Assembly (NCBI GenBank): GCA_016286555.1
Contig: JAEETA010000008.1
Location: 39,506 to 103,505, forward strand
DNA: 64,000 bases
DNA from: Lachnospiraceae bacterium
GTDB lineage: Bacteria; Bacillota; Clostridia; Lachnospirales; Lachnospiraceae
Reading direction: 5' to 3'
Of this stretch, positions 27,471-36,276 are shown one piece after another (position 1 is the first letter of the stretch; every line of letters begins with the position of its first letter). The notes below the pieces were generated by a model. The model was not told the origin of the DNA, did no database searches, and saw nothing but the letters and a program-made list of their open reading frames with translations. The translations under genes and the position numbers were made by a program.

Positions 27471-30336
27471 CCTGTCTGGGGTCTCCCTTCGGCCCGCCGA
27501 ACTTGATCTTGATCGCCTGCTTGAGTCCGTTGGGAAGGATGTACTTCAGCTTCTCCTCCGCCGTGCGCATGGTGGACGCATCCGGCAACTCTCTGTGGAG
27601 ATGGATGGCGTCGAATTCGCACTTGGTGGTGCACAGGCCACAGCCGATACAACGGTTCTCGTCCACAACGGATGCACCGCAGGACAGACATCTTGAAGTC
27701 TCCGCCTTCACCTGTTCCTCGGTAAAGATCTCAAGGCCGTCCCGGAAGCTCTTGGGCTTTGCTTCAGCCTTGTGGCCGGGCACCTGACGCTCGGTCCTGT
27801 CGTACTCGGGCAGGGTGATGTTTTCCTTGTCCAGTTCAATGTAGTGATTCTGGTTACGTCCGATGATCAGCGAGCAATCGGGCTGTACGAAACGGTGAAT
27901 GGAAGTAGCTGCTTCCTTGCCGGCAGCGATGGCATCGATGACAAACTTCGGTCCGGTGTAAACGTCGCCGCCCACGAAAATGTCGGGCTCTGCGGTCTGG
28001 TAGGTGTATCCGTCCGCAACGGCGCCATTGCCTCTGCCCAGCTCCACCTTGGAGCCTTTCAGCAGATCGCCCCAGACGATGGACTGGCCTACGGCCAGCA
28101 CCACATGCTTGCAGTCGATGGTCATGAGATCATTCTCGTCATAGGTGGGATTGAATCGTCCGTCTGCATCCTTGACGCTGGTGCAGCGCTTGAAGGTCAC
28201 GCCCTTCACGTTGCCGGACTCGTCCAGAAGGATCTCCTTCGGACCCCAGCCGCCGTGGAAGAGAACGCCGTCCTCTTCTGCCTCCAGAATCTCCTCTTCT
28301 GCAGCGGGCATGATGTCTCTGGTCTCCAGTGACACCTGTGTCACCTTGATGTCTCCGCAGCGGATGGCATCTCTGGAGCAGTCGATGGCTACGTTACCGC
28401 CGCCGATGACCACCACGTCACCCAGGAGATCGTACTTTTCATTGGCATTAACCTCGCGAAGGAAGTCCACTGCGGTAACTACCTGGGCAGCATCCTCGCC
28501 GGGCACGCCCACTTTGCGGCCGCCCTGGCATCCGATGGCGATGTAGAACGCCTTGTAACCCTGCGCACGGAGCTGATCCAGGGTGATGTCCTTACCCACT
28601 TCCACGCCGGTTTTGATATCCACACCCATCTCACGGATGATGTCGATCTCGGCTGCGATCACGTCCTTCTCCAGCTTGTAGGAAGGAATACCGTAAACCA
28701 GCATACCGCCGGGCTTTTCATTCTTCTCAAAGATGGTGGGCGTATAGCCTTTCTCTGCCAGATAGAAGGCACAGGACAGACCTGCGGGGCCGGCACCGAT
28801 GATGGCTACCTTGTCCGCGGAGAAGTCGCCGTCCACCTTGGGGATGACCTTCTTCGGGATGTAGCGGGTCTCTGCCTTCAGATCCTGCATGGCGATGAAC
28901 TTCTTCACCTCATCGATGGCGATGGGCTGATCCACCGAACCTCTGGTGCAGGCATCCTCACAGCGGCGGTTGCAGATGTGACCGCAGACTGCGGGAAGGG
29001 GATTGTTTTTCTTGATGAGTGCCAGGGCATCCTGATAACGTCCCTGGGCAGCCAGCTTCAGGTAACCCTGAATGGCGATGTGTGCGGGACAAGCCGTCTT
29101 ACAGGGAGCGGTACCGGTATCGTAGGATTCTTTGCGGTTGTCGTTGCGGTAGTTGAGCGCCCAGCGCTCCGGTCCCCATTTTGCCTGGGAAGGAAGGAGC
29201 TGCTTGGGATACGTCTGCTCGGAGCCATCCTTCAGACACAGCTTCTGGCCCAGCTTCACGGCACCTGCGGGACACACCTCCACGCAGCGGCCGCAGGCCA
29301 CACACTTCTCCTTCTCCACCTTCGCCACATACGCGGAACGGGACATGTTGGGCGTATTGAAGAGCTGGGAGGTGCGCAATGCGTAGCAGACATTGACATT
29401 ACAGTTACAGATGGCAAAGATCTTGTCCTTGCCGTCGATGTTGGTGATCTGGTGGACGAAACCGTTGTCCTCGGCCTTCTGGAAGATCTCCAGAGCCTCC
29501 TCCACGGTGATGTACTCACCGCCCTTGTTGGTCTCTACCACGTAATCGGCCATGTCACCGATGGCAATGCACCAGCCCATCTCGTCATCACCGCAGCCCT
29601 CATCGTAGGTCTTGCGGGAACGGCGGCAGGAGCAGGGGCTCTTTGCCACGTGGCCGTTGTACTTCTTCAGCCAGTAGGAGATGTGCTCCACATCGACGGA
29701 CTCGTTCTCCATCTCGATGGCCTTCTCCACGGGGATGACGTGCATGCCGACACCGGCGCCGCCCAGGGGCACCATGTGGGTCACGCCCTCCAGAGGAAGT
29801 TTGGTCATCATGTGGAAGAAAAGACCCATCTCCGGATTGGCATCGATGAGATCCTTGTTCATGTTGGTGAACTCAGCAGAGCCCGGCACGTAACGGGGCA
29901 CCACATAACGGCGCTTGTCCTCGGGATTTTTCCCGTCCAGGTTCTCGTTGTTCCACTCCACCAGACCGGTCCAGGACATATGATCCAGGAGCTCCTGCAG
30001 ATGCTCAGGGCTGTGCTGGGGATTTGCCGCAGCGATCTCCTCGAAAAATCTGGGCTTGCGGCATCCCATGGTCAGGGCCACCTCCGCCTCCTCATCGGTG
30101 ACGATGCGGGATAGTGCCCAGTACTCGGGATCCTCTCCCGTCAGCTTCTTCACGTGCAGCTTTTGCAGCGCACGGTCGGTGATCATGGTGCCCAGCTTCA
30201 CGATGGGCTCCCGCAGCTTCTCACCCTTATCCGCAGCAAAATAGGGCTTGATGGGATAGGTTACCTCCGTCTGTTCTCTGGTCGGTGTGGGCCAGTCCTC
30301 GGGCTTCGTAAAACCCATCTTTTCATAATCCGGCAT
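27463..30336 (-). CDS. Large Fe-S flavoprotein oxidoreductase (GltD-like core with extra ferredoxin domains)
   Basis: 957 residues. Residues 1-340 form a region with two Cys groups (SPCSCRRS near 234-238, then C248 and C256; C310-x-C312-x4-C317), possibly Fe-S sites. Residues 345-355 are a ferredoxin motif (CVACGRCVEVC). Residues 412-470 are a GltD-type 4Fe-4S entry domain (CKTAC ... CGHICNRRCEDAC). The FAD site GAGPAGLS lies near 514 and the NAD(P) site VVIGGGNVAID near 655. A C-terminal ferredoxin-like domain (CIGCGLCTTKC) ends the protein. It is an NAD(P)H-linked electron-transfer enzyme. Its place between hypB and hypA suggests a link to a nickel enzyme or H2 metabolism. AGGAGG precedes the ATG. 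Confidence 0.88.
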   Translation of the reverse strand: MPDYEKMGFTKPEDWPTPTREQTEVTYPIKPYFAADKGEKLREPIVKLGTMITDRALQKLHVKKLTGEDPEYWALSRIVTDEEAEVALTMGCRKPRFFEEIAAANPQHSPEHLQELLDHMSWTGLVEWNNENLDGKNPEDKRRYVVPRYVPGSAEFTNMNKDLIDANPEMGLFFHMMTKLPLEGVTHMVPLGGAGVGMHVIPVEKAIEMENESVDVEHISYWLKKYNGHVAKSPCSCRRSRKTYDEGCGDDEMGWCIAIGDMADYVVETNKGGEYITVEEALEIFQKAEDNGFVHQITNIDGKDKIFAICNCNVNVCYALRTSQLFNTPNMSRSAYVAKVEKEKCVACGRCVEVCPAGAVKLGQKLCLKDGSEQTYPKQLLPSQAKWGPERWALNYRNDNRKESYDTGTAPCKTACPAHIAIQGYLKLAAQGRYQDALALIKKNNPLPAVCGHICNRRCEDACTRGSVDQPIAIDEVKKFIAMQDLKAETRYIPKKVIPKVDGDFSADKVAIIGAGPAGLSCAFYLAEKGYTPTIFEKNEKPGGMLVYGIPSYKLEKDVIAAEIDIIREMGVDIKTGVEVGKDITLDQLRAQGYKAFYIAIGCQGGRKVGVPGEDAAQVVTAVDFLREVNANEKYDLLGDVVVIGGGNVAIDCSRDAIRCGDIKVTQVSLETRDIMPAAEEEILEAEEDGVLFHGGWGPKEILLDESGNVKGVTFKRCTSVKDADGRFNPTYDENDLMTIDCKHVVLAVGQSIVWGDLLKGSKVELGRGNGAVADGYTYQTAEPDIFVGGDVYTGPKFVIDAIAAGKEAATSIHRFVQPDCSLIIGRNQNHYIELDKENITLPEYDRTERQVPGHKAEAKPKSFRDGLEIFTEEQVKAETSRCLSCGASVVDENRCIGCGLCTTKCEFDAIHLHRELPDASTMRTAEEKLKYILPNGLKQAIKIKFGGPKGDPRQDA

Positions 30337-30408
30337 ATTGTGTCCTCCTTATATGTCCTGCCATCTTGTCTGTCAGAATCCACCCCTCACGACCTGACTG
30401 CAACAAAT

Positions 30409-31059
30409 CTATTCTAAATGGCTCTTCAGCCAATTCTCCCAGGCATCCATCCCCTCTCCGGTCTCGGCGGACACGGGGAAGATCTGTACTCCGGGGTTCA
30501 GTCTGCGCACCCGCTCAGCGCATTTTTCAATGGAAAAATCAAAATACTCCAGGGTATCTGTCTTGGTGATCACCAGGGCATCCACCATGGAAAACATCAA
30601 CGGGTATTTTAACGGTTTATCATCCCCCTCCGGAACTGACAGGAGCATCACATTTGCATGTGCTCCCGTATCGTACTCCGCAGGGCAGATGAGGTTTCCC
30701 ACATTCTCGAGAAATGCCAGCTGAATGTCTGTAAGGTCCATGCCCTCCAGGCCCCGCCTGGTCATGCCCGCATCCATGTGGCACATGCCGTCGGTGTGCA
30801 CCTGCAGGGCCACAGCCCCCAGGCTTTCGATATGAGCGGCATCCACATCGGATTCAATGTCCGCCTCCAAAACGGCGATCCCCACGTCATCTTTCAGATC
30901 CGTAATGGTGCGACTCAGCAGTGTGGTCTTGCCTGATCCGGGAGAACTCATCAGGTTGATGAGAAAAAGTCCCCGGCGCCTCAGTTCCTCCCGCAGCTGC
31001 TGCGCATCCCGATCATTGGAGTCGGTGATGCTTTTGTTCAGTTCGATCACTCTGGCCAT
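30409..31059 (-). CDS. hypB: HypB-type nickel-insertion GTPase, copy 2
   Basis: 216 residues of the SIMIBI GTPase class. Walker A is SSPGSGKTT, switch regions include LEADIESDVD and ENVGNLICPAE, and the metal site is DGMCHMDAGM, with the conserved Cys-His pair. The base-recognition block is VITKTDTL. It lacks a His-rich N-terminus, so no nickel storage is expected. It starts 15 bases after a second, clearly different HypB copy. The pair shares most motifs but differs widely outside them, so this is an old duplication. Confidence 0.9.
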   Translation of the reverse strand: MARVIELNKSITDSNDRDAQQLREELRRRGLFLINLMSSPGSGKTTLLSRTITDLKDDVGIAVLEADIESDVDAAHIESLGAVALQVHTDGMCHMDAGMTRRGLEGMDLTDIQLAFLENVGNLICPAEYDTGAHANVMLLSVPEGDDKPLKYPLMFSMVDALVITKTDTLEYFDFSIEKCAERVRRLNPGVQIFPVSAETGEGMDAWENWLKSHLE

Positions 31060-31074
31060 CGCTTCACCTCTCCC

Positions 31075-31755
31075 TTATGCCTTATGTTGCCCTCTCCAGG
31101 TTTCGATCCGTTCCCGGAGCCAGGCGATCCACTCATCAAATCCCTCTCCCGTCTTTGCAGACATAGGGTACACGGGCAGATCCGGATGTAGGGGAGCTAC
31201 ATTTTTCCGGAAGCGATCCACATCGAAGTGAAAAACGGGTGCGGTGTCCATCTTGCTGATGAGGACACAATCGGTGATCTGAAACATCAGGGGGTATTTC
31301 AGAGGCTTGTCGTCCCCCTCCGGAACCGACAGGAGCGTCACCTTTATAGCTGCCCCCACATCAAACTCCGCAGGACACACCAGATTCCCCACATTTTCCA
31401 GCACCACGATGTCCAGGTCCGATACATCCAGGGCATCCAGCCCCTTCTCCGTCATGGACGCATCCATGTGGCAGCTTCCGCCGGTGTGGAGCTGCAGCGC
31501 CTTGGCCCCTGCCGCGGCCACCGCCTCTGCATCCACCACGGAGTCCACATCCGCTTCCATGACGCCGATGCGATAGTCCTCTTTCAGGGCATTTATCATC
31601 CGCACCAGCGTCGTAGTCTTCCCCGCACCGGGGGATCCCATGAGGTTGATGAGGAAGACCCCCGAACCTTCCATTTTCTTCCGCAGGGCCGCTGCAGCGG
31701 CGTCATTGTCCGCCAGCACCTGCGCCTTTACTTCCTGAATCCTGATCTCCGACAT
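31075..31755 (-). CDS. hypB: HypB-type nickel-insertion GTPase, copy 1
   Basis: 226 residues. Walker A is GSPGAGKTT, followed by MEADVDSVVD, the metal site GGSCHMDASM, ENVGNLVCPAE and the base-recognition block LISKMDTAP. It is the first gene of the hypB-hypB-oxidoreductase-hypA-nucleotidase operon. HypB binds GTP and dimerises to pass nickel to its target. Two HypB copies side by side could form a heterodimer or serve two targets. GGAGAACGGATC precedes the ATG. Confidence 0.9.
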   Translation of the reverse strand: MSEIRIQEVKAQVLADNDAAAAALRKKMEGSGVFLINLMGSPGAGKTTTLVRMINALKEDYRIGVMEADVDSVVDAEAVAAAGAKALQLHTGGSCHMDASMTEKGLDALDVSDLDIVVLENVGNLVCPAEFDVGAAIKVTLLSVPEGDDKPLKYPLMFQITDCVLISKMDTAPVFHFDVDRFRKNVAPLHPDLPVYPMSAKTGEGFDEWIAWLRERIETWRGQHKA

Positions 31756-31886
31756 GATCCGTTCTCCGCGTCAAAAAATCCAAGTCAATTCCTTGTGTCA
31801 AAACAGACCTTTACAAATACTATTCTACCCGAAAATACGCGATTATCATAGTAAAAAAACCCATAAACTCGCAGAGCTCGCAAACG

Positions 31887-31922
31887 CAAAAGGGACGGCT
31901 TCCTCTTGGAAACCGTCCCTCG
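31887..31922 (-). terminator. Rho-independent terminator of the SPFH operon
   Basis: On the minus strand AGGGACGGTTTCC pairs with GGAAGCCGTCCCT (one G-T pair) around a short AAGA loop and is followed by TTTT. Confidence 0.85.
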
Positions 31923-31932
31923 AATTTCAGTT

Positions 31933-32130
31933 TCAGTGAAGATCTAATTCCGGCGGCACGTCAATCTCTTCACCGACATATTTTCCGTTCTTCTTCCGCT
32001 GTCTGACACATTCGGAAAGCAGGTACTCGATCTGACCGTTCACGGACCGGAAGTCGTCTTCCGCCCATTTTGCGATGTCATTGTAGAGCTGCTCCGAAAG
32101 GCGAAGCGGAACCTGTTTTTTCTCGGCCAT
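31933..32130 (-). CDS. Small Arc-like ribbon-helix-helix protein
   Basis: 65 residues. The N-terminal strand KKQVPLRLSEQLYNDI and two following helices match the Arc/MetJ ribbon-helix-helix fold, with the strand that would enter the DNA groove at residues 5-11. The tail is charged and Pro-rich. Its ATG shares one base with the stop of the SPFH gene, so the pair is translationally coupled. It may autoregulate the operon through the palindrome at 33168. It could also act as an Arc-like adaptor without DNA binding. Confidence 0.75.
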   Translation of the reverse strand: MAEKKQVPLRLSEQLYNDIAKWAEDDFRSVNGQIEYLLSECVRQRKKNGKYVGEEIDVPPELDLH

Positions 32131-33140
32131 TAATACAGGCTGCCCGAATTAACGACCGGCTGGGCATCGTGGTTGCCGCACAGAACCACGAGCAGGTTGG
32201 AAACCATAGCGGCCTTCCGTTCCTCATCCAGCTGAACCATCTGTTTTTCGTTCAATCTCTCCAGTGCCATCTCAACCATTCCGACGGCGCCGTCGACGAT
32301 CATCTTCCGGGCATCGATGATAGCGGATGCCTGCTGTCTCTGCAGCATCACGGATGCGATCTCGGGAGCATATGCGAGATAGGTGATCCGCGCTTCGATG
32401 ATCTCCAGTCCTGCCTCGTTGACCTTGCTCTGGATCTCCTTCTTGATGCGATCGGCCACAAGCTCTGCGGAGCCTCTGAGGCTGCCCTCATCTGCCATGC
32501 CGTCGCCGGTGGTATCCACGTTCGTCGCTACATCGTAAGGATAAAGTCTTACGATGTTACGAAGAGCGGAGTCACACTGCAGGGACAGGTACTCTTTGTA
32601 GTTGTCCACATTGAACACTGCCTTGGCGGTGTCGGTCACTTTCCAGATCACGGCGATACCGATCTCAACGGGATTACCCAGGCAATCGTTGATCTTCTGG
32701 ATGCCGTTGTTCAGGGTCATGGCCTTCAGGGAAATCTTCTTGGAGAAGGACTCTGCATTTACCTGTGCACCGGTAGCGGTCAGGGACACGCTCACGGGAG
32801 CGCTTGCATTTCCATGGCTTTCACCACTCTGTGCAAGTCTGGTGCTGGCTGCAGGGTTTACTGCGGTACAGAAGGGATTCACGCAGTAAAAACCGGCCTC
32901 TCTGATGGTTCCCTTGTACTTACCGAAGAGGGTAAGTACCAACGCCTCGGAAGGTCTGAGGACTTTCAATCCGCAAAGGGGGATCCAGCCCAGGACCAGT
33001 GCGAGGACACATACAACAGCCACAAGCCGGCTGTCAAACGCACCGTTCATGAGGATCAGGATCGCCACAACATACATCATGAAAATCCCGAAAAGTGCTG
33101 CTGCTCCATTGGGTCTTGCTTTGTAAAGTTTTTCAGTCAT
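32130..33140 (-). CDS. SPFH/Band 7 domain membrane protein
   Basis: 336 residues. Two N-terminal spans (about 12-34 and 38-58) lead into an SPFH/Band 7 domain with the usual LRPSEALVLTLFGKYKGTI opening and a long C-terminal helical region rich in Ala, Glu and Gln (RQQASAIIDARKMIVDGAV). Proteins of this kind form oligomers that scaffold membrane microdomains and membrane proteases. The protein is encoded upstream of a small ribbon-helix-helix protein. The target complex is unknown. Confidence 0.88.
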   Translation of the reverse strand: MTEKLYKARPNGAAALFGIFMMYVVAILILMNGAFDSRLVAVVCVLALVLGWIPLCGLKVLRPSEALVLTLFGKYKGTIREAGFYCVNPFCTAVNPAASTRLAQSGESHGNASAPVSVSLTATGAQVNAESFSKKISLKAMTLNNGIQKINDCLGNPVEIGIAVIWKVTDTAKAVFNVDNYKEYLSLQCDSALRNIVRLYPYDVATNVDTTGDGMADEGSLRGSAELVADRIKKEIQSKVNEAGLEIIEARITYLAYAPEIASVMLQRQQASAIIDARKMIVDGAVGMVEMALERLNEKQMVQLDEERKAAMVSNLLVVLCGNHDAQPVVNSGSLY

Positions 33141-33167
33141 TGCCTACTCCTTTCTGTAACGTTAACT

Positions 33168-33184
33168 GATATCATTATGATATC
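33168..33184. promoter_or_regulatory. Perfect palindrome upstream of the SPFH operon
   Basis: GATATCAT-T-ATGATATC, two 8-bp arms around one base, lies 28 bases upstream of the SPFH start and near its -10-like CATAAT. It is a good operator candidate, perhaps for the operon's own ribbon-helix-helix protein. Confidence 0.5.
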
Positions 33185-33350
33185 ATATCGAAATCAGAAG
33201 TCAATAGGTCTATACCACCCGAATGTGCGGATTAAGTGGCGCCAAACCGCAAAATGCCTATCTCTTCCATATTTATGTCAAAAATCATCTCATAATGTGG
33301 TATAGTATCCTAAGTGACGGTCAGAAACGCAGTAAGAAAAGGACACTTAC

Positions 33351-34709
33351 ATGGGAATACTGGAACTGCTCTTACTCGCCGTAGGCCTCTCCATGGACGC
33401 CTTCGCGGTATCGATCTGTAAAGGAATAGAAACGAGAAAGGCCACCGCAGGCCAAACCCTTCTCTGCGGCATCTGGTTCGGCGGATTTCAGGGACTGATG
33501 CCCCTCATCGGCTATCTCCTGGGCTCCCGCCTGGAATTTATCATCAGCAAAGTGGCCCCCTGGCTGGCCTTCATCCTTCTCTCCATCATCGGCGTGAACA
33601 TGATCCGGGAAGCCTTCTCCGAAGAGGACGAGGAAACCAGGGCAGGCTTCGATGTGAAGACCATGTTTCTGCTGGCGGTAGCAACCTCCATCGACGCACT
33701 GGCCGTGGGCATCACCTTCGTGGCGGTGCCGGTCCGGATCATGAACGCGTCCGGATTTATGAATACCCTTGTGGGGTGCCTTATCATCGTAGCTACCACT
33801 TTCGTTTTTTCCTCCGTTGGCGTGAAGATCGGAAATGCCTTCGGAAGCCGCTTTCAGTCCGGAGCCGAAGCTGCCGGCGGATTCGTGCTGGTCTTCATCG
33901 GACTGAAAATCCTGCTGGAACACCTGGGCGTGCTGCAGTACATCGGCGATCAGAACGTGATCTTCGGCCTCCTGATTCCCTTCCTGGGAACCATCCTGGG
34001 CGCCGCTCTCGTCTTCGTGGTGGAGGAGATCCGCGAAGATTTCAAACTCATCCTCACCGGTATGGCAGGCGGCATTATGATGGCCTGCTCTGTGTGGGCG
34101 CTGCTACACACCGCGATCCTGAAAGGGGATATCTTCCCTGCGGCGATCGGATTCCTTATCGGCGTTGCTTTCCAGTATCTGCTGGACAAAGCGATCCCGC
34201 ACACCCACGTATTTACACAGGCAGAGGAAGGTCCCTCCAGTGAGCTGAAATATCCCGTGAAGGTGGTACTCTCCGAGATCATCCATCACGTGCCCGAAGG
34301 CATGGCAGTGGGTATTGTTTATGCAGGTGTCTTAAACGGCGGCGCGGAGATTTCTCTTCCCGTTGCTATCGCTCTCACCGTGGGCATCGCACTTCAAAAT
34401 ATCCCGGAGGCCGTTTTCGTCTCCGCACCTATTCGGGCGGATGGTGAGATCAAATCCAAATCCTTCCTGATGGGTGTCATCTCCGGTATCGTGGAGCCCC
34501 TTCTGGGAGTGATCATGGTGGTCATCGGCAGCATTTTCCCGGGAAGCCTGCTTTTCCTCATGGCTCTCATCGGCGGGGCCGTCTTTTTCCTGGTTCTGGA
34601 GGAAAATATCCCCTCCATGTGCACCGGCAAACATTCCGACAAAGGCACCATTGCCTTCACCATTTTCTTCTGTCTGATGATGGTTGTGACATTCGTGTCG
34701 GGAAGATAA
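33351..34709 (+). CDS. MntP-type manganese exporter fused to a ZIP-type metal transporter domain
   Basis: 452 residues, all membrane. Residues 1-190 match MntP (DUF204): the LSMDAFAVSICKG opening and the repeated half VATSIDALAVGITF carry the paired Asp residues of the metal path. Residues about 195-452 match a ZIP fold: VVEEIREDFKL, SEIIHHVPEGMAVGI (His-His...Glu metal site) and ALQNIPEAVFVSA. Between spans lies a short His-containing loop (HTHVFTQ). Bacterial MntP is normally about 190 residues alone. The ATG is preceded by AAAAGGA. A TATAGT at 33301 is the likely -10. Transport direction and metal are inference. Confidence 0.85.
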   Translation: MGILELLLLAVGLSMDAFAVSICKGIETRKATAGQTLLCGIWFGGFQGLMPLIGYLLGSRLEFIISKVAPWLAFILLSIIGVNMIREAFSEEDEETRAGFDVKTMFLLAVATSIDALAVGITFVAVPVRIMNASGFMNTLVGCLIIVATTFVFSSVGVKIGNAFGSRFQSGAEAAGGFVLVFIGLKILLEHLGVLQYIGDQNVIFGLLIPFLGTILGAALVFVVEEIREDFKLILTGMAGGIMMACSVWALLHTAILKGDIFPAAIGFLIGVAFQYLLDKAIPHTHVFTQAEEGPSSELKYPVKVVLSEIIHHVPEGMAVGIVYAGVLNGGAEISLPVAIALTVGIALQNIPEAVFVSAPIRADGEIKSKSFLMGVISGIVEPLLGVIMVVIGSIFPGSLLFLMALIGGAVFFLVLEENIPSMCTGKHSDKGTIAFTIFFCLMMVVTFVSGR

Positions 34710-34747
34710 ATCACTGAGAAAACATTGAAAGGAGACAGATCCGAACT

Positions 34748-35500
34748 ATGAAATGTATCGGTTGCGGCGGCGAAATCGGCCTGACAGATGAATTTTGCCC
34801 CCATTGCGGCAGGAAGATCACGGAGACAGCTGGGTTCAGGGCCGACCTGAAAGGGTATCAGGAAAAAAGCGAGAAGACCAAGAAGGGACTGGCGAAAACC
34901 CTGTCCGAAAATGTTCCCATGCTCATCAGCGTCGTGGTGATGGTGGTGCTGCTCATCGGCCTGGGAATCGCTTCTTACATCAATGAAGAAGCCTACCATT
35001 TCCGTTCTGATGCGCTGCGGAAGGAAGCAAAGAAAAACTACGAGACCTATTCCGTAGAGATCCAAAAATATCTGGACGCCGGGGATTATACCGGCTTTGC
35101 AGCCTTCAAAGAGAACCACAATATCGCAGAATGGGAGGAGCCCTATGACGATCTGCGGCTGCTCTGGGAGATCAACGAGGAGTACACTTCCCTGGTTGCA
35201 AACGTGGAGTCCGTTGTGATGTTCGGACCGGAAGCCAGATGGTATCGTCCGGAGATGGAGGTGGAGTACTGCCAGGATGCCATCCGGGATTTTTACCACG
35301 AATATGAATATCGTCAAGATGAGATCGAAAACGACACCTATGCCGCTTATATCCACGACATGAAACGGGAGGCGGATGCCATTTTGAAGGTTTACCTGGG
35401 ACTGGACGACGAGGAAAGAGAAGCCTTTCTGGAGTCCTCCGACATTGAGCAGCGTGCATATCTGGAGGAGGTGTTGATCCATGAAACAGAAGAAAACTAA
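34748..35500 (+). CDS. Zinc-ribbon single-span membrane protein (A1)
   Basis: 250 residues. An N-terminal zinc ribbon (CIGC ... CPHC, residues 3-21), a basic linker, one span (about 57-77), then a helical domain of about 170 residues rich in Glu, Tyr and Asp. The C-terminus (VYLGLDDEEREAFLE ... LEEVLIHE) parallels that of the gene at 36266, so the two are paralogues. The ribbon should lie in the cytoplasm and the helical domain outside. It is the first gene of a five-gene overlapping operon. I do not recognise a named family for the outer domain. Confidence 0.8.
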   Translation: MKCIGCGGEIGLTDEFCPHCGRKITETAGFRADLKGYQEKSEKTKKGLAKTLSENVPMLISVVVMVVLLIGLGIASYINEEAYHFRSDALRKEAKKNYETYSVEIQKYLDAGDYTGFAAFKENHNIAEWEEPYDDLRLLWEINEEYTSLVANVESVVMFGPEARWYRPEMEVEYCQDAIRDFYHEYEYRQDEIENDTYAAYIHDMKREADAILKVYLGLDDEEREAFLESSDIEQRAYLEEVLIHETEEN

Positions 35501-35909
35501 GAAGCCGATCCTGATCATCGCGAACATCATCAATGTCATCCTGGCCATTGCCTTTCTGGTCGTGGGTGTGCAGGCTATCGAAGAACTGAAGTTCACCTAC
35601 GTAGAGAAGGACACCATCCGACCCGACAGCCTGCGGAGCTATCTGGAGCGGGAGAATTACGGCACGGTCGCAACCCTTTCCCATCCCATCCGTGGTGGCT
35701 ATCAGCCCGCGGAGGAGGATCTGGACTACTTCCTCCTGGGAGAATATGCGGATCTGCTGTTTTTGAAAGAAGTCTTCGCAGAGACAGGCAAGAGCCAGAC
35801 TGCGCAGGACTGTGAGGCCCGCATTTCCGAGATTCGTGCACAGATCCCGGAGTATGCCCCCATTTTTGATAAGATCGATCTGAGTGCAAAAAACGCGATT
35901 CCGGAGTGA
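35481..35909 (+). CDS. Small single-span membrane protein (B1)
   Basis: 142 residues with a basic N-terminus, one span (about 9-31) and an outer helical domain of about 110 residues. Pattern similarity to the protein at 37017 is visible: a Tyr-x-x-Leu/Phe helix, a GEYA/GEYG turn, a Phe-x-x-x-Val/Ala-Tyr helix and a closing Ile-Asp block. The start lies 20 bases inside the previous gene. Function unknown. Confidence 0.75.
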   Translation: MKQKKTKKPILIIANIINVILAIAFLVVGVQAIEELKFTYVEKDTIRPDSLRSYLERENYGTVATLSHPIRGGYQPAEEDLDYFLLGEYADLLFLKEVFAETGKSQTAQDCEARISEIRAQIPEYAPIFDKIDLSAKNAIPE

Positions 35910-35916
35910 GGAGAAC

Positions 35917-36276
35917 ATGGGACAGAAGATTATCTGTAGAAGCTGTGCGGCGGAGTTCGATGCGGATCTGGTCCGCTGCCCTTTTTGCGGGACGGCTTAC
36001 GCCCCCGGCGAAGAAAAGGAATACATGGGAAAGCTGGATGGGATCCGTGAGGACCTCCATCAGGAGATCGGAAGAAGTGACAAGCATGTCGGAAAGGGTG
36101 TAGGATCCACGGTCCGGACCATCGTGATCGTGATCATCGTCCTTCTGATGATCGTCTTCGGCGTTCTGTGGCTCTCCGGCAAGGAGGAGCGCAGCCGCAG
36201 TGACCGGAAGAAGCAGGAATTTCTGCAGAATCAGGGCATTACCACGGAGCAGGAGGTAGAGACCGATGGTATGTGA
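35917..36276 (+). CDS. Zinc-ribbon single-span membrane protein (C)
   Basis: 119 residues. A zinc ribbon (CRSC ... CPFC, residues 7-23), a short helix with Asp/Glu/Gly, one span (about 67-89) and a basic tail. ATG 35917 is chosen, with GTGAGGAGAAC just before; the frame runs further upstream without a good site. It stands between the two A-B pairs of the operon and has no second copy. Function unknown. Confidence 0.75.
   Translation: MGQKIICRSCAAEFDADLVRCPFCGTAYAPGEEKEYMGKLDGIREDLHQEIGRSDKHVGKGVGSTVRTIVIVIIVLLMIVFGVLWLSGKEERSRSDRKKQEFLQNQGITTEQEVETDGM

Noticed and set aside
28978..30114. A 378-codon open frame opposite the Fe-S flavoprotein
   Set aside because: The sense strand encodes clear ferredoxin and FAD motifs; the plus-strand frame is His/Leu/Gly-rich and featureless.
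33185..33350. Possible manganese (yybP-ykoY) riboswitch before the MntP-ZIP gene
   Set aside because: The conserved paired-loop core could not be found; only a short TAAGTG/CACTTA repeat near the ribosome site is visible.
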